A stretch of 39,949 nt of DNA from Pseudorhizobium pelagicum (GCA_000722615.1 JOKI01000033.1:1-39949); one strand, 5' to 3'. Positions 24,859-32,495 are shown, counted from the first letter of the stretch. Program-made: numbers and translations. Notes: generated from the sequence alone by a model not told the origin.

Positions 24859-25791
24859 TCAGCGGGGAAGGAGGCCAAGACGCTGGGCATCGTCCATAAG
24901 AGCACGCACCAAAGAGGGCTGCCATTTCTTGCCTCCTTTCGCGGGGCGTTCTCCCATCTGCTCCAGTTGCGTGCCGATGTCGCGCAGGGATAGATGTGGA
25001 TCTGCAATGGCGATTGCCGCGACCAGCGTCATCAGATGGTCCTCGGGTCCGCGGCGCGGTGATCGCACCAGCAGCTCCTGTTCAGCAAGCGTCTTGCGGA
25101 CCATGCGATGGACGGCTCGACGCAGCCGCTCAACAGTCCAGTCCTGGCCGCGGCGGTTGAGCACCCACACGACATTGTCCCAGCTGTGCTGCGGCCGCAT
25201 TTGCCGCACCAGTGGCAGCCAGGTCTGCGAGGACGCGATGAGCTTGTCGATGTAGATTTTCTCACGGGCCTTGGAGACCGCTTCGATTGCCTCCGGCCGT
25301 CGTTCGCGCAGGCCAGGATTGCCGGCAAGCTTGCCACGCGCCTTCGCCGCCTGGATGCCGGCTTTGGTGCGTTCGGCAGTCAGCGCTTTTTCAAGCTGCG
25401 CGACCGCACCGAGAACCTGAAGGGCAAACATGCCTCGTGGCGCAGAGGTATCGATAGGATCACCGATTGACCGGAAATGAACGCCGCGTCTTTGAAGATC
25501 CTCGATGACCGTCACGAGATCGGTCGCGGAGCGCGCGAGACGGTCGAGGCGGACAACGACCAGGACGTCGTCGGCGACGAGGTCGCCAAGCAGGCGGCTC
25601 AGGACGGGAAGCATGCGCGCAGGACCCGGACCATGCTCTTCGAAGATTCGATCGCAGCCTGCGGCTCGCAATGCATCGATCTGCGCATCCTGGACTTCGC
25701 CGATCGAGACACGGACGTAGCCAATGAGGCGGCCGGCCCCTGGCGGATGACTGGCAGTTCGTTTTTTCACCATAGCGGCATCGATTGTCAC
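24859..25791 (-). CDS. Serine recombinase (resolvase/invertase family) with long C-terminal part
   Basis: A 310-residue serine recombinase. The catalytic domain begins RLIGYVRVSIGEVQDAQIDA (nucleophile Ser29) and has VLVVVRLDRLARSATDLVTV (the Arg-x-x-Arg active-site pair), GVHFRSIGDPIDTSAPRGMF and VAQLEKALTAERTKAGIQAA leading into the E helix. The C-terminal 150 residues are longer than in Tn3-type resolvases and have two helix-turn-helix-like parts (around WDNVVWVLNRRGQDWTVERL and ISLRDIGTQLEQMG-like sequence). An inner start at ATG 25773 (MVKKRTASH) is possible. It may resolve multimers or belong to a lost element; a candidate target lies just upstream of the gene. Confidence 0.88.
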   Translation of the reverse strand: MTIDAAMVKKRTASHPPGAGRLIGYVRVSIGEVQDAQIDALRAAGCDRIFEEHGPGPARMLPVLSRLLGDLVADDVLVVVRLDRLARSATDLVTVIEDLQRRGVHFRSIGDPIDTSAPRGMFALQVLGAVAQLEKALTAERTKAGIQAAKARGKLAGNPGLRERRPEAIEAVSKAREKIYIDKLIASSQTWLPLVRQMRPQHSWDNVVWVLNRRGQDWTVERLRRAVHRMVRKTLAEQELLVRSPRRGPEDHLMTLVAAIAIADPHLSLRDIGTQLEQMGERPAKGGKKWQPSLVRALMDDAQRLGLLPR

Positions 25792-25825
25792 TTCAGATTC
25801 GACTGCACTTGAAGATGCATCTGAA
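25792..25825. repeat. 34-bp inverted repeat just before the serine recombinase (res candidate)
   Basis: TTCAGAT (25792-25798) and ATCTGAA (25819-25825) form a 7-bp inverted repeat spanning 34 bp. It abuts the recombinase start. Serine resolvases commonly bind sites of this length next to their own gene, so this is a candidate subsite and operator. Confidence 0.4.
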
Positions 25826-26148
25826 ACAGGGTGGTTGCAAGCGTGGTTTGGGGCGAGAATTGCGGCCCGTCAGACTCTGATCTCCGGCGCGGACGGGCAA
25901 CGGGGCGTCTATAGAGCCAAACGCGCGCCAGCGGGCCTCTGGGGCCGAAATGGCCGGGGAAAAGCATTGGCTTTGGAGGTGGCTGCGAATGCGAAGGTCG
26001 GCCCAGAGCGCTGGACCCGTTTTGGAGAGAAAGTGGGCGGCATGCGCGCCGGGCACGCCTCTGAACCTGTCGCAGGGAGGGCGGTCTTCCCACGTGAGAA
26101 GCATAAACTATGGGTGCCGGCTGACATCGGCAGTGACGGAGGACGAGG
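25826..26148. other. Spacer between the serine and tyrosine recombinase genes
   Basis: No gene recognised. Minus-strand frames here are Pro/Arg-rich shadows. I searched for a second copy of the CATCACCTCCGATAA motif that would mark the far end of the integrase cassette and did not find it. Confidence 0.4.
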
Positions 26149-27294
26149 CTAATCGATCAGCCGGGCTGCCCGGCTGCTTCTCCGGTTGGCGCTGTTGTAA
26201 TACGACGAGGCCTGTTGGACCGAGCGATGGCGCGATTGCTCCATTGCTTCCGGCAGCGGGATCCCCCGGTTGGCCGCTTCAGTCAGGTAGCCGGAGCGCA
26301 GGCCGTGGGCAGAGTAATCAGCCGCCTCCAGCCCGGCCATCGTCGCTCGATGTTTGACGATGTCATTGATCGCCTTTGGATCGAGTGCACGCTGCGAAAC
26401 ATTCCCCCAGCGATCGATGGCTCGGAACACACTGCCACTGTCGATCCGCGCTCGAGCCAGCCAGATGTTGAGGGCTTCAACCGGCCGACCCGCCAGGTAG
26501 ACGACCTCATCGCGGTCGGCGCCGCTGGTCTTGGTGCGGCCAAGATGGATCGACAGCGAGGGGAGGGGAGGTGCACCGTCCACTGGTATGTGCGGTTCGA
26601 CGGTGAGCTGTTCCTTGCGCAACCCCGCGATCTCGCTGCGCCGGCGCCCGCCGGAGGCAAACGCCACCATCAGGATCGCCCGGTCGCGGACGTCGCGCAG
26701 GCCGTCCGTAGCGCAGGTTGAAAGCAGCTTCGACAGGATATCGCCCGTGACGGCCTTGGCGCTTTTGCGCCCTCGTGGCCGCGGCCTAGCCCGAACCGCC
26801 AGACGGAGGGCTGACTTGAGGGCAGGGGAGGTAAACATGCCCTCTAGCCCGCGCCATTTGGTCAGCGTCGACCATGTGGCCAACCGCCTGCGAACGGTAT
26901 CGGGGGCATGCGGACCCTCCACCTTGAGGAGACCCTGGTCACGAAGTGTCTGTTCGACTGCGAGCGGCATGCCGTGCTGCGGGTCTGTCCGGCGTTTTTG
27001 CGGGTCCCAGAGGTGATGGGCAACGAACTTCAGGAGCAATGCCTCAGGTGCCGGCCAGGGCAGGGAGGATCCGGTTGCGGCCAGCGACCAGGCTTGCAGA
27101 TAGGCGAGGTCGGAGGCAAGCGCGCGTAACGTGTTGACGCCCATGCCCTGATTGACCAGGTGATGCAGTGTTTCAACGTCCTGGTCTGTAAGGAGCTCCG
27201 CCAGCTCGTCGCGGCGTTCGGTGGGCAGCACCGCAGCGATCGTGTCCAAGGTCTGTGTGCGGGTTTCGATCGAACCTGACGGCGAGCTCCTCAT
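26149..27294 (-). CDS. Tyrosine recombinase (phage-integrase family), cassette 1
   Basis: A 381-residue site-specific recombinase. The N-terminal core-binding part covers about 30-165 (MGVNTLRALASDLAYLQAWS). The catalytic domain has Arg218 in AFASGGRRRSEIAGLR, Lys around GRTKTSGADRDE, His330 and Arg333 in YSAHGLRSGYLTEA, His356 in SRHRSVQQ and the nucleophile Tyr365 or Tyr366 in ASSYYNSA. All catalytic residues are present. Its ATG overlaps the stop of the upstream Phd-like antitoxin gene (ATGA), so it is the last gene of a toxin-antitoxin operon. A related, truncated copy lies 2 kb upstream. Confidence 0.9.
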   Translation of the reverse strand: MRSSPSGSIETRTQTLDTIAAVLPTERRDELAELLTDQDVETLHHLVNQGMGVNTLRALASDLAYLQAWSLAATGSSLPWPAPEALLLKFVAHHLWDPQKRRTDPQHGMPLAVEQTLRDQGLLKVEGPHAPDTVRRRLATWSTLTKWRGLEGMFTSPALKSALRLAVRARPRPRGRKSAKAVTGDILSKLLSTCATDGLRDVRDRAILMVAFASGGRRRSEIAGLRKEQLTVEPHIPVDGAPPLPSLSIHLGRTKTSGADRDEVVYLAGRPVEALNIWLARARIDSGSVFRAIDRWGNVSQRALDPKAINDIVKHRATMAGLEAADYSAHGLRSGYLTEAANRGIPLPEAMEQSRHRSVQQASSYYNSANRRSSRAARLID

Positions 27295-27539
27295 TTCGGC
27301 AATCCGTTCTTATCGTAAAATTCATCGTGGTCCGACGGCTGGTCATTGCTCGCAGGCCTCCCCCTGGCCGCCAGCGCCCAGACGTCGTCCAACGTGCCTT
27401 GGTCTTGCCGCACAAGGGCTACGATTGCCGCAACAGGTTCGCCTGCTCGGCAGATGACAACCTCATCCTCGCGTAAGACAATGTCGATCAGTTCTTCAAG
27501 TCGCCCCGCTGCATCGGCAATTTCCACGAATACCTTCAC
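27291..27539 (-). CDS. Phd/YefM-like antitoxin without its own toxin
   Basis: An 82-residue protein starting at GTG 27539 (MKVFVEIADAAGRLEELIDI). The pattern EELIDIVLREDEVVICRAGE followed by PVAAIVALV is that of the Phd/YefM DNA-binding fold; the charged tail would wrap a toxin. No toxin gene follows; the integrase starts instead, overlapping its stop. The vapC gene is upstream (12 bases) and has its own antitoxin before it. It may be a second antitoxin, or an autorepressor that controls the integrase. Confidence 0.75.
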   Translation of the reverse strand: MKVFVEIADAAGRLEELIDIVLREDEVVICRAGEPVAAIVALVRQDQGTLDDVWALAARGRPASNDQPSDHDEFYDKNGLPK

Positions 27540-27551
27540 CGCCGCTGCCCT

Positions 27552-27929
27552 TTACCAGATCCGCTCATGCAAGATCGCGTCGAACGCCAGATCGGTCGAG
27601 ACGAAGGCGCAATGCTCTAGCCGCGCCTGGGCGGCGAGAATGCGGTCCCACGGATCGCGGTGATCCCAATCGAAGCTTGCGGCCAGTTCGGCATGCAGAT
27701 CGCTGATGGCCAAAGTCTGCAGGCCGCTCTCTGTGACGGCTGCCCGCAGTTCCTGCGGCTTGAGATCAAGTTTGTTCAGGCGCATCTTGTTGTCCAACTC
27801 ATAGAACGTGACCGCACTGACGAGGATAGCGTTCGCCTTATCCTCGATCAGTAATCGTGCCTTCGGGGACAGGCGATCACTGCCGATCGTCCACCAGTAG
27901 ACGGCATGGCTGTCGAGCAGGACTTTCAT
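27552..27929 (-). CDS. vapC: VapC-type PIN-domain toxin, cassette 1
   Basis: A 125-residue PIN-domain ribonuclease. The conserved acids are present: Asp6 in MKVLLDSHAVYWW, Glu44 in AVTFYELDNKMRL, Asp92 and Asp95 in DWDHRDPWDRILAAQA, and Asp113 in AFVSTDLAFD. VapC toxins cut tRNA or rRNA to stop translation when the antitoxin decays. The ATG overlaps the antitoxin stop (ATGA). It looks intact and should act as an addiction module for the replicon. Confidence 0.92.
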   Translation of the reverse strand: MKVLLDSHAVYWWTIGSDRLSPKARLLIEDKANAILVSAVTFYELDNKMRLNKLDLKPQELRAAVTESGLQTLAISDLHAELAASFDWDHRDPWDRILAAQARLEHCAFVSTDLAFDAILHERIW

Positions 27930-28219
27930 TGCGTGCTTTTGTTGCTGTTGGATTTGCCCTGCCAGACGCCGGTATCGTCATTCCAATCGCCAGCGTCGAT
28001 CGCGGCCTGCTCGGCATCTGTGGTATCAAAGAGGTCACTTGGCAGGCCACGGTGGCGCAGCAGGCCAAAAGGACGCTTTCCGCCGCCGGTTGCGGGACCG
28101 ATACGGGCATAAACCTCGTTTCCGCGCATGATGACGATTTCCTCGCCCTGGTTGGCACGCTCGAGAACTTCTGCGAACTTCTTGCGGGCTTCGCTGATCT
28201 TGTAGCTTGTTTGGGGCAT
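27926..28219 (-). CDS. vapB: Phd/VapB-type antitoxin, cassette 1
   Basis: A 97-residue antitoxin starting at ATG 28219, which has GGAGGT 5 bases upstream. The N-terminal Phd/YefM fold is clear (SYKISEARKKFAEVLERANQ, then GEEIVIMRGNEVYARI); the C-terminal half is acidic and would mask VapC. The open frame extends upstream to 28513 only because it runs into the truncated integrase copy, and that part is not antitoxin. The stop overlaps vapC. The operon promoter is listed separately. Confidence 0.88.
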   Translation of the reverse strand: MPQTSYKISEARKKFAEVLERANQGEEIVIMRGNEVYARIGPATGGGKRPFGLLRHRGLPSDLFDTTDAEQAAIDAGDWNDDTGVWQGKSNSNKSTQ

Positions 28220-28249
28220 CGGGACCTCCGAATTTGCTTTGACAGCATT

Positions 28250-28278
28250 GATACCACCGCTGCACTGGGCGTACAAAT
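28250..28278 (-). promoter_or_regulatory. vapBC (cassette 1) promoter with operator-like repeat
   Basis: On the minus strand TTGTAC and TATCAA are separated by 17 bases, some 30 bases before the antitoxin start. The -35 is part of GTACGATATATTTGTAC, a repeat with GTAC arms, the sort of site an antitoxin would bind to repress its own operon. Boundaries are approximate. Confidence 0.5.
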
Positions 28279-28288
28279 ATATCGTACA

Positions 28289-28303
28289 CATCACCTCCGA
28301 TAA
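28289..28303. repeat. 15-bp cassette-end motif CATCACCTCCGATAA, copy 1
   Basis: Exactly repeated in the same orientation at 29773-29787. Here it stands upstream of the cassette 1 vapB promoter. Only a half-site is present; the inverted arm seen at the other copy is absent. Confidence 0.75.
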
Positions 28304-28339
28304 CGTTGTTCGGAACGGGCCAAGGCGTCCCGAGTTCCC

Positions 28340-29057
28340 GTCCAAAGGGATCGGCGGCTCGACGGTGAGCTGCTCCTTGCGCAGTCCGGCGATCTCACTA
28401 CGCCGGCGCCCGCCTGAGGCAAACGCCACCATCAGGATCGCTCGGTCGCGGACGTTGCGAAGACTATCGGTGCGGAAGGTGCTCAAGAGTTTCGCCAGCA
28501 CGTCGCCTGTCACGGCCTTGGCGCTCTTACGTTTCCTTTGTCTGGGGGTGGCGCGAACCGCCAGCCGGATCGCTCACTTCACGGCAGGGGAGCGAAAGGG
28601 CCGTTCAACCCACGCCATTTCGTCAGCGTCGATCATGTGGCCAGCCGCTTGCGAACTGTATCAGGCGCATGTGGCCCCACCACTTTGAGAAAACCCTGGT
28701 CGCGCAGGTGTCTGTTCAATCTCAAAGGGCATACCATGCTGCGGATCTGTCAGGCGTTTTTCGGGATCCCAGAGGTGATGGGCAACAAACTTCAAGAGCA
28801 ATGCTTCAGGCGCCGGCCAGGGCAGAGAGGATCCGGTTGCCGCAAGCGACCAGGCCTGCAGATAGGTGAGGTCGGAGGCAAGCGCGCGTAACGTATTGAC
28901 ACCCATGCCTTGGTTGACCGGATGACGGAGTCTCGACATCCTGGTGTGTGAGGAGCTCCGCCAGTTCGTCCCGCCGATCCATCGGCAAGACTGCGGCGAT
29001 CCTGTCCAGCGTCTGCACCCGACGTTCGATTGGATTTTCCGGACGATCAATCGCCAT
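28340..29057 (-). pseudogene. Second tyrosine recombinase, truncated and frameshifted (cassette 2)
   Basis: The minus strand encodes a close relative of the integrase at 26149. It starts MAIDRPENPIERRVQTLDRI at ATG 29057, continues LAELLTHQDVET, changes frame near 28925 (GMGVNTLRALASDLTYLQAW in another frame), changes again near 28700 and ends with RDRAILMVAFASGGRRRSEI followed by LTVEPPIPLDG. After this (near 28340) similarity stops, so the His-Arg-His-Tyr half of the active site is lost. It cannot recombine DNA. The start overlaps the end of the cassette 2 toxin by 11 bases, the same gene order as cassette 1. Confidence 0.85.
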
Positions 29058-29461
29058 GCGCGAACGGGCCAAGGACGGCGACACCATCCTTGCGGGCGGC
29101 GGCGGCAAGCTTGCGGTCAAGGGTCGCAAGCGGCATGCTTCTGGCGATGGCGAGGTTCAGATAGCTCGCATTGTAGGCGCTGAGGGTGTGCGTCGCCGCC
29201 AGGAGCAGGACAGAACTGTCGCCCCCGATCCCGGCATCATCGAGCGGCAGTCGACGCACGCGTTCCATGTTGACGAGGGCGCCACCACTTGCAATCCGGC
29301 CGCGTCGCTCAGACATCGCCAGAATGTTGCGGATCTCGAACCAAAACAGTGAATGGCACAGGGCAGGGATCGCTTATCGTTGCGATGACTGACTCCGCCG
29401 CTTCGGAAAACTCTTCCGGCAGAATCCAGGCTGCCACCATGGAAGCATCAAGGACAAACAT
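29047..29461 (-). pseudogene. vapC: VapC-type PIN-domain toxin with a frameshift (cassette 2)
   Basis: From ATG 29461 the frame reads MFVLDASMVAAWILPEEFSE and on to ISDPCPV, with the first PIN Asp. It then goes out of frame. Dropping one C near 29356 restores HSLFWFEIRNILAMSERRGR (with the conserved Glu), THTLSAYNASYLNLAIARSM and PLATLDRKLAAAARKDGVAV, the usual C-terminal half. As written the toxin is inactive, unless the extra base is a sequencing error. The start overlaps the antitoxin stop (ATGA). Confidence 0.8.
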
Positions 29462-29700
29462 CAGCGACGGCCTTCGTCCCGCCAGGATAGAATCTCTTCA
29501 TGGGTGGAGGAGGTCGCTTTCGTCCGTGCGGCGCGAACCTCGGCAAGCAGCAGCTGCATGTCGGTCTGCTTGCGCACCCGGGTGATCTGCGCGATGGGAT
29601 CATTGCCGCGGGCAATGATAAAATCCTCGCCGGCCTCGACACGAGCCAGCACGTCTGAAAGATGGGTCTTTGCTTCGGATACCTTGATCGTCGTCGCCAT
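29461..29700 (-). CDS. vapB: Phd/VapB-type antitoxin, cassette 2
   Basis: A 79-residue antitoxin: MATTIKVSEAKTHLSDVLAR, then VEAGEDFIIARGNDPIAQIT, a textbook Phd/YefM fold, with a toxin-wrapping tail (THEEILSWRDEGRR). It overlaps the broken toxin gene. If the toxin is dead, this antitoxin is free to decay or could cross-neutralise others. It differs clearly from the cassette 1 antitoxin. Confidence 0.9.
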   Translation of the reverse strand: MATTIKVSEAKTHLSDVLARVEAGEDFIIARGNDPIAQITRVRKQTDMQLLLAEVRAARTKATSSTHEEILSWRDEGRR

Positions 29701-29772
29701 GCTTCTGAGACCTCGTGGAGCGCTTCACGCGAAAAATAGGTGCGTTCATCGGGTTGGTCAATCGGTTGGTCT

Positions 29773-29808
29773 CATCACCTCCGATAAGGGATACGATTAT
29801 CGGTGGTG
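29773..29808. repeat. Candidate tyrosine-recombinase core site
   Basis: CACCTCCGATAA (29776-29787) and TTATCGGTGGTG (29797-29808) are 12-bp inverted arms with one mismatch around a 9-base spacer GGGATACGA. Tyrosine recombinases use inverted arms of 11-13 bp around a 6-8 base (sometimes longer) crossover region. The left arm with its flank (CATCACCTCCGATAA) is the motif repeated at 28289. It lies between the cassette 2 antitoxin and the DUF1612 gene. Confidence 0.6.
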
Positions 29809-29892
29809 AGCCACCACGGGCTTCTTTATACCATGTGAGGAACCGCAGTGGCCGACTAGCTTTCGTTTAACGGATCGTTTACCATAAAAACA

Positions 29893-31068
29893 ATGGCTTA
29901 CGATCTCGCGAAATTGCCCATCCACACCCTGCTGAAACCCGTCTCCGACGCCAGCAGCGCACTCGCCCGCCTCGACGAAAGGATTTCGCGTTCTCCGGTC
30001 GGCCAGGGGTGGATCGAACGCCAAAATTTCACCGACGCCTGCGCCTCCCTCTGGATCGACGGCGAACTCGTCCACCTCGAAGACCTCGTCCTCCACGACG
30101 CTACCCGCGATATCCGCACCCCAACCCACGAACTCACCATCGCCCGCGACGTCTTGCGAACCCGCCGACGCATCGCATCGCAGAAACCAGGTTGGCCTTT
30201 GTCGGAAGAAGGCCTGCGCGGCCTGCGGCAGGCGTGGCCTGCAGCATCTTTGGGAGATCTTGGCGCCGGTGTGGCTCGCGAGACCGCGGCGGGTGTGGCG
30301 ACCGATGGAGAAGGGGAGGGGCCGGAGGGCATTGAGGAGGACGGTGATGACGGCACTGATGGCGCCAGTGCCTTCGATGCAGAACTGGCCGCCATCGATG
30401 CAGTCTTGGCCCGCTCCGCAGCGGCCATCGAACAGGCCAGGAAGCCAGACCCCGCCAAACGCGTTGCGGCCCCGGGCCGGGCCGCCGAAAAAAATCCGCT
30501 GGTCTATGATCTTGACTGGGATGAGGATGGGCGGCTGGAGGAATGGCGCGGCGCGCTTCGGCAGGCCCAAGAAATGCCGGCGGTGCTTCGGGCCATCGTC
30601 GCCCTCGATGCCTGGAATGAACTCGCCGTACTACAGCACGCGCCCTGGCTCGGCCGGTTGTTGGCCGCATCCATCCTGCGCCAGGCCGGCGTCACCACCC
30701 AAAGTCATCTGGCCGCCATCAACCTCGGCCTGAAATCCATCCCCGTCGATCGCCGCCGCCATCGCGACCGGGAAACCCGGCTGCTCGCGATCGCCCACGG
30801 CCTGATTGCAGCGGCCGAGATCGGGCTGAAGGAGCATGATCGGCTGGCGCTTGCAAAAAGACTGATGGAGCGCAAGCTGGAGGGGCGGCGGACATCGTCA
30901 AAGCTGCCGCAACTGATCGAGCTCGTCCTGTCACGGCCACTGGTTTCGGCCGGCATGGTGGCGAAGACGCTCGAGGTGACGCCTCAAGGCGCGCGGCGGA
31001 TGGTTTTGGAGCTCGGCCTGCGCGAGATGACGGGGAGGGGGAGGTTTCGGGCGTGGGGAACCTTATAG
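29893..31068 (+). CDS. RHE_PE00001-family plasmid protein (DUF1612, HTH)
   Basis: A 391-residue protein of the DUF1612/HTH_DUF1612 type found on many rhizobial plasmids. N-terminal part: LDERISRSPVGQGWIERQNF and LWIDGELVHLEDLVLHDATR; central variable acidic part (about 135-160, Asp/Glu/Gly-rich); C-terminal helix-turn-helix: SAGMVAKTLEVTPQGARRMV, then LELGLREMTGRGRFRAWGTL. The function is unknown; DNA binding is inferred from the helix-turn-helix. It is transcribed away from the toxin-antitoxin cassettes. It supports the view that the window is plasmid or chromid sequence. Confidence 0.88.
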   Translation: MAYDLAKLPIHTLLKPVSDASSALARLDERISRSPVGQGWIERQNFTDACASLWIDGELVHLEDLVLHDATRDIRTPTHELTIARDVLRTRRRIASQKPGWPLSEEGLRGLRQAWPAASLGDLGAGVARETAAGVATDGEGEGPEGIEEDGDDGTDGASAFDAELAAIDAVLARSAAAIEQARKPDPAKRVAAPGRAAEKNPLVYDLDWDEDGRLEEWRGALRQAQEMPAVLRAIVALDAWNELAVLQHAPWLGRLLAASILRQAGVTTQSHLAAINLGLKSIPVDRRRHRDRETRLLAIAHGLIAAAEIGLKEHDRLALAKRLMERKLEGRRTSSKLPQLIELVLSRPLVSAGMVAKTLEVTPQGARRMVLELGLREMTGRGRFRAWGTL

Positions 31069-31167
31069 CCCAACCAATGGTGCAGTTCGGGCCTTAACCC
31101 AAGCGTCAGCGGGAAATTTTGAAGAATGATCCAATTTGTCCTCAACTCTGCAAAAAACTGAACCTTG

Positions 31168-31172
31168 CCATC
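31168..31172. repeat. Target-site duplication CCATC (left)
   Basis: CCATC directly borders the left end of the IS3-family element and is repeated at 32491-32495 past the right end. Confidence 0.8.
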
Positions 31173-31203
31173 TGGAGTGCCCCCGTTTCACCGGACAGGT
31201 CAG

Positions 31204-32031
31204 CTAGGTTGATTTAGCCCTGATAAACTGCCGAGGGGAAGCCATCTTGAGCGCGGAATGCGGATGGATTTCGTTGTAGTCTTCGATCCATCCGTCGATG
31301 AGCCGGTGCGCTGTTTCGGCGTCCGGAACCTGGGATATACGGACATAGTCCCGCTTTAGGGTTTTGACGAAAGCCTCGGACATTCCATTCGACTGGGGGC
31401 TTGCTACCGGCGTGAAGCAGGGCGTGAGGTTGAGCGCCTGCGCAAACAGCCTGGTGTCCCGCGCCGTATAAGCTGAGCCATTGTCCGAGAGATGCTCGAT
31501 AGCGTGTGGGGCTCTCGTTGCACCAAAGCGTTTCTCGACCGCCTCCAGCATCATGTCGCGCACGTCCGAGCCGGAGATGCCCGCATTCGCGACCGCTGTC
31601 CAGGCGATTATCTCGCGGTCGAAGGCGTCGATGATGAAGGCGAGCCGGATGATCTCCCCATTCCAGCAGGTGAACTCCAGACCAGCCGAGCACCAGCGCA
31701 GGTTCGAGCGCATGACCATGACCTTGCCATCGTGGACACGGCCCTTGCGAACGGCCGTATGCTTCTCCAGTAGCATCGCGTGGTTGCCCATGATGCGGTG
31801 AACCCGTTTGGCGTTGACGACAGGCTTATCGGCGGCTCGCATTTCGCGATTGAGGAGCGCGGCGATCCGCCGATAGCCATAGGTTGGCCTTTGATCCACC
31901 AGCCTGCGAATGGCGGGCAGAAGTTCAGCATCCTCGGCCTTATGGTAGGGACCGCGCGGTTTCGATTTCCCCCTCAGCCTGTCTGCGAGATTGGAGCGGG
32001 AGACACCGAGCGTGTCTGCGACGGTCTTCAT
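31204..32031 (-). CDS. IS3-family transposase OrfB (DDE integrase domain)
   Basis: The 275-residue frame has the IS3 OrfB order: HTH_21 part (RRLVDQRPTYGYRRIAALLN), then the rve integrase core with Asp in LAFIIDAFDREIIAWTA, Asp in IEHLSDNGSAYTA and Glu in SNGMSEAFVKTLKRDY, followed by EDYNEIHPHSALKMASPRQF. The DDE triad is complete. OrfB can also be made as a fusion with OrfA by a -1 slip on the seven A residues at 32079-32073, which joins SKKTDIAADLVAEGRFPMKT in the OrfB frame. Confidence 0.92.
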   Translation of the reverse strand: MKTVADTLGVSRSNLADRLRGKSKPRGPYHKAEDAELLPAIRRLVDQRPTYGYRRIAALLNREMRAADKPVVNAKRVHRIMGNHAMLLEKHTAVRKGRVHDGKVMVMRSNLRWCSAGLEFTCWNGEIIRLAFIIDAFDREIIAWTAVANAGISGSDVRDMMLEAVEKRFGATRAPHAIEHLSDNGSAYTARDTRLFAQALNLTPCFTPVASPQSNGMSEAFVKTLKRDYVRISQVPDAETAHRLIDGWIEDYNEIHPHSALKMASPRQFIRAKST

Positions 32032-32435
32032 CGGGAACCGTCCTTCGGCAACAAGATCGGCCGCGATATCCGTTTTTTTGAGTCCGCTTTGGAAAGGGCC
32101 TCGCGGAGGATTTCGACCTCCATCGTCTTGCGGCCGAGTATGCGCTCCAGCTCGCGGACGCGGTCTTCCAGCTTCTTCACTTCCGAATTGCCGACAACCG
32201 GCTCGTCAGATTCCACCGCTGCAGCACCTCCCTCGCTCAAGAGCCTGCGCCACCGGTAAAGCAGATTGGGCGCAACCCCATGGCAGCGAGCGGTCGAAGA
32301 TACCGTCTCGCCTGGCTCAAAACTCTGCTCAATGATTGTCAGCTTCTGCTCGGTTGTCCACCGCCTGCGGCGGACATCACCCGTCAGCAATTCAACGTGT
32401 CGGTACTCGTTAGACATAAACCTGTCCTCAAGCAT
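32028..32435 (-). CDS. IS3-family transposase OrfA (HTH, leucine zipper)
   Basis: A 135-residue protein (or 129 from the inner ATG, MSNEYRHVELL). It has the HTH_Tnp_1 domain (RRRWTTEQKLTIIEQSFEPG, then SSTARCHGVAPNLLYRWRRL) and a coiled coil (SEVKKLEDRVRELERILGRK). It binds the terminal repeats. Its end overlaps the orfB start (ATGA). The A7 run near its end (AAAAAAAC) is a standard slippery sequence for making OrfAB. Confidence 0.9.
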   Translation of the reverse strand: MLEDRFMSNEYRHVELLTGDVRRRRWTTEQKLTIIEQSFEPGETVSSTARCHGVAPNLLYRWRRLLSEGGAAAVESDEPVVGNSEVKKLEDRVRELERILGRKTMEVEILREALSKADSKKRISRPILLPKDGSR

Positions 32436-32490
32436 GTGCTTGAGCCTTTCTGCTTATGCCGACTGTCCGGTCGAAAGGGGGTGCAGTTCA

Positions 32491-32495
32491 CCATC
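32491..32495. repeat. Target-site duplication CCATC (right)
   Basis: Second copy of the 5-bp duplication, directly after the right inverted repeat. Confidence 0.8.

Larger units (their letters stand above)
31173..32490 (-). mobile_element. Complete IS3-family insertion sequence (IS2-group-like), 1318 bp
   Basis: The ends are imperfect inverted repeats: 31173-31198 (TGGAGTGCCCCC, then ACCGGACAG) and 32463-32490 on the other strand (TGAACTGCACCCCC, then ACCGGACAG). A 5-bp CCATC duplication flanks the element. It carries overlapping orfA and orfB with a run of seven A in the overlap region. Length, ends, orf layout and 5-bp duplication fit the IS2 group of IS3. The matching target duplication and open frames suggest a recent, possibly active copy. 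It sits at the border between the plasmid backbone and the defence island. Confidence 0.9.

Noticed and set aside
24564..25007. 147-residue minus-strand frame overlapping the serine recombinase end
   Set aside because: Out of frame with the recombinase and without any family signature.
28220..28513. Fusion of an integrase fragment with the cassette 1 antitoxin as one protein
   Set aside because: The frame is continuous by chance; the antitoxin has its own strong ribosome site at 28219, and a promoter lies between the two parts.
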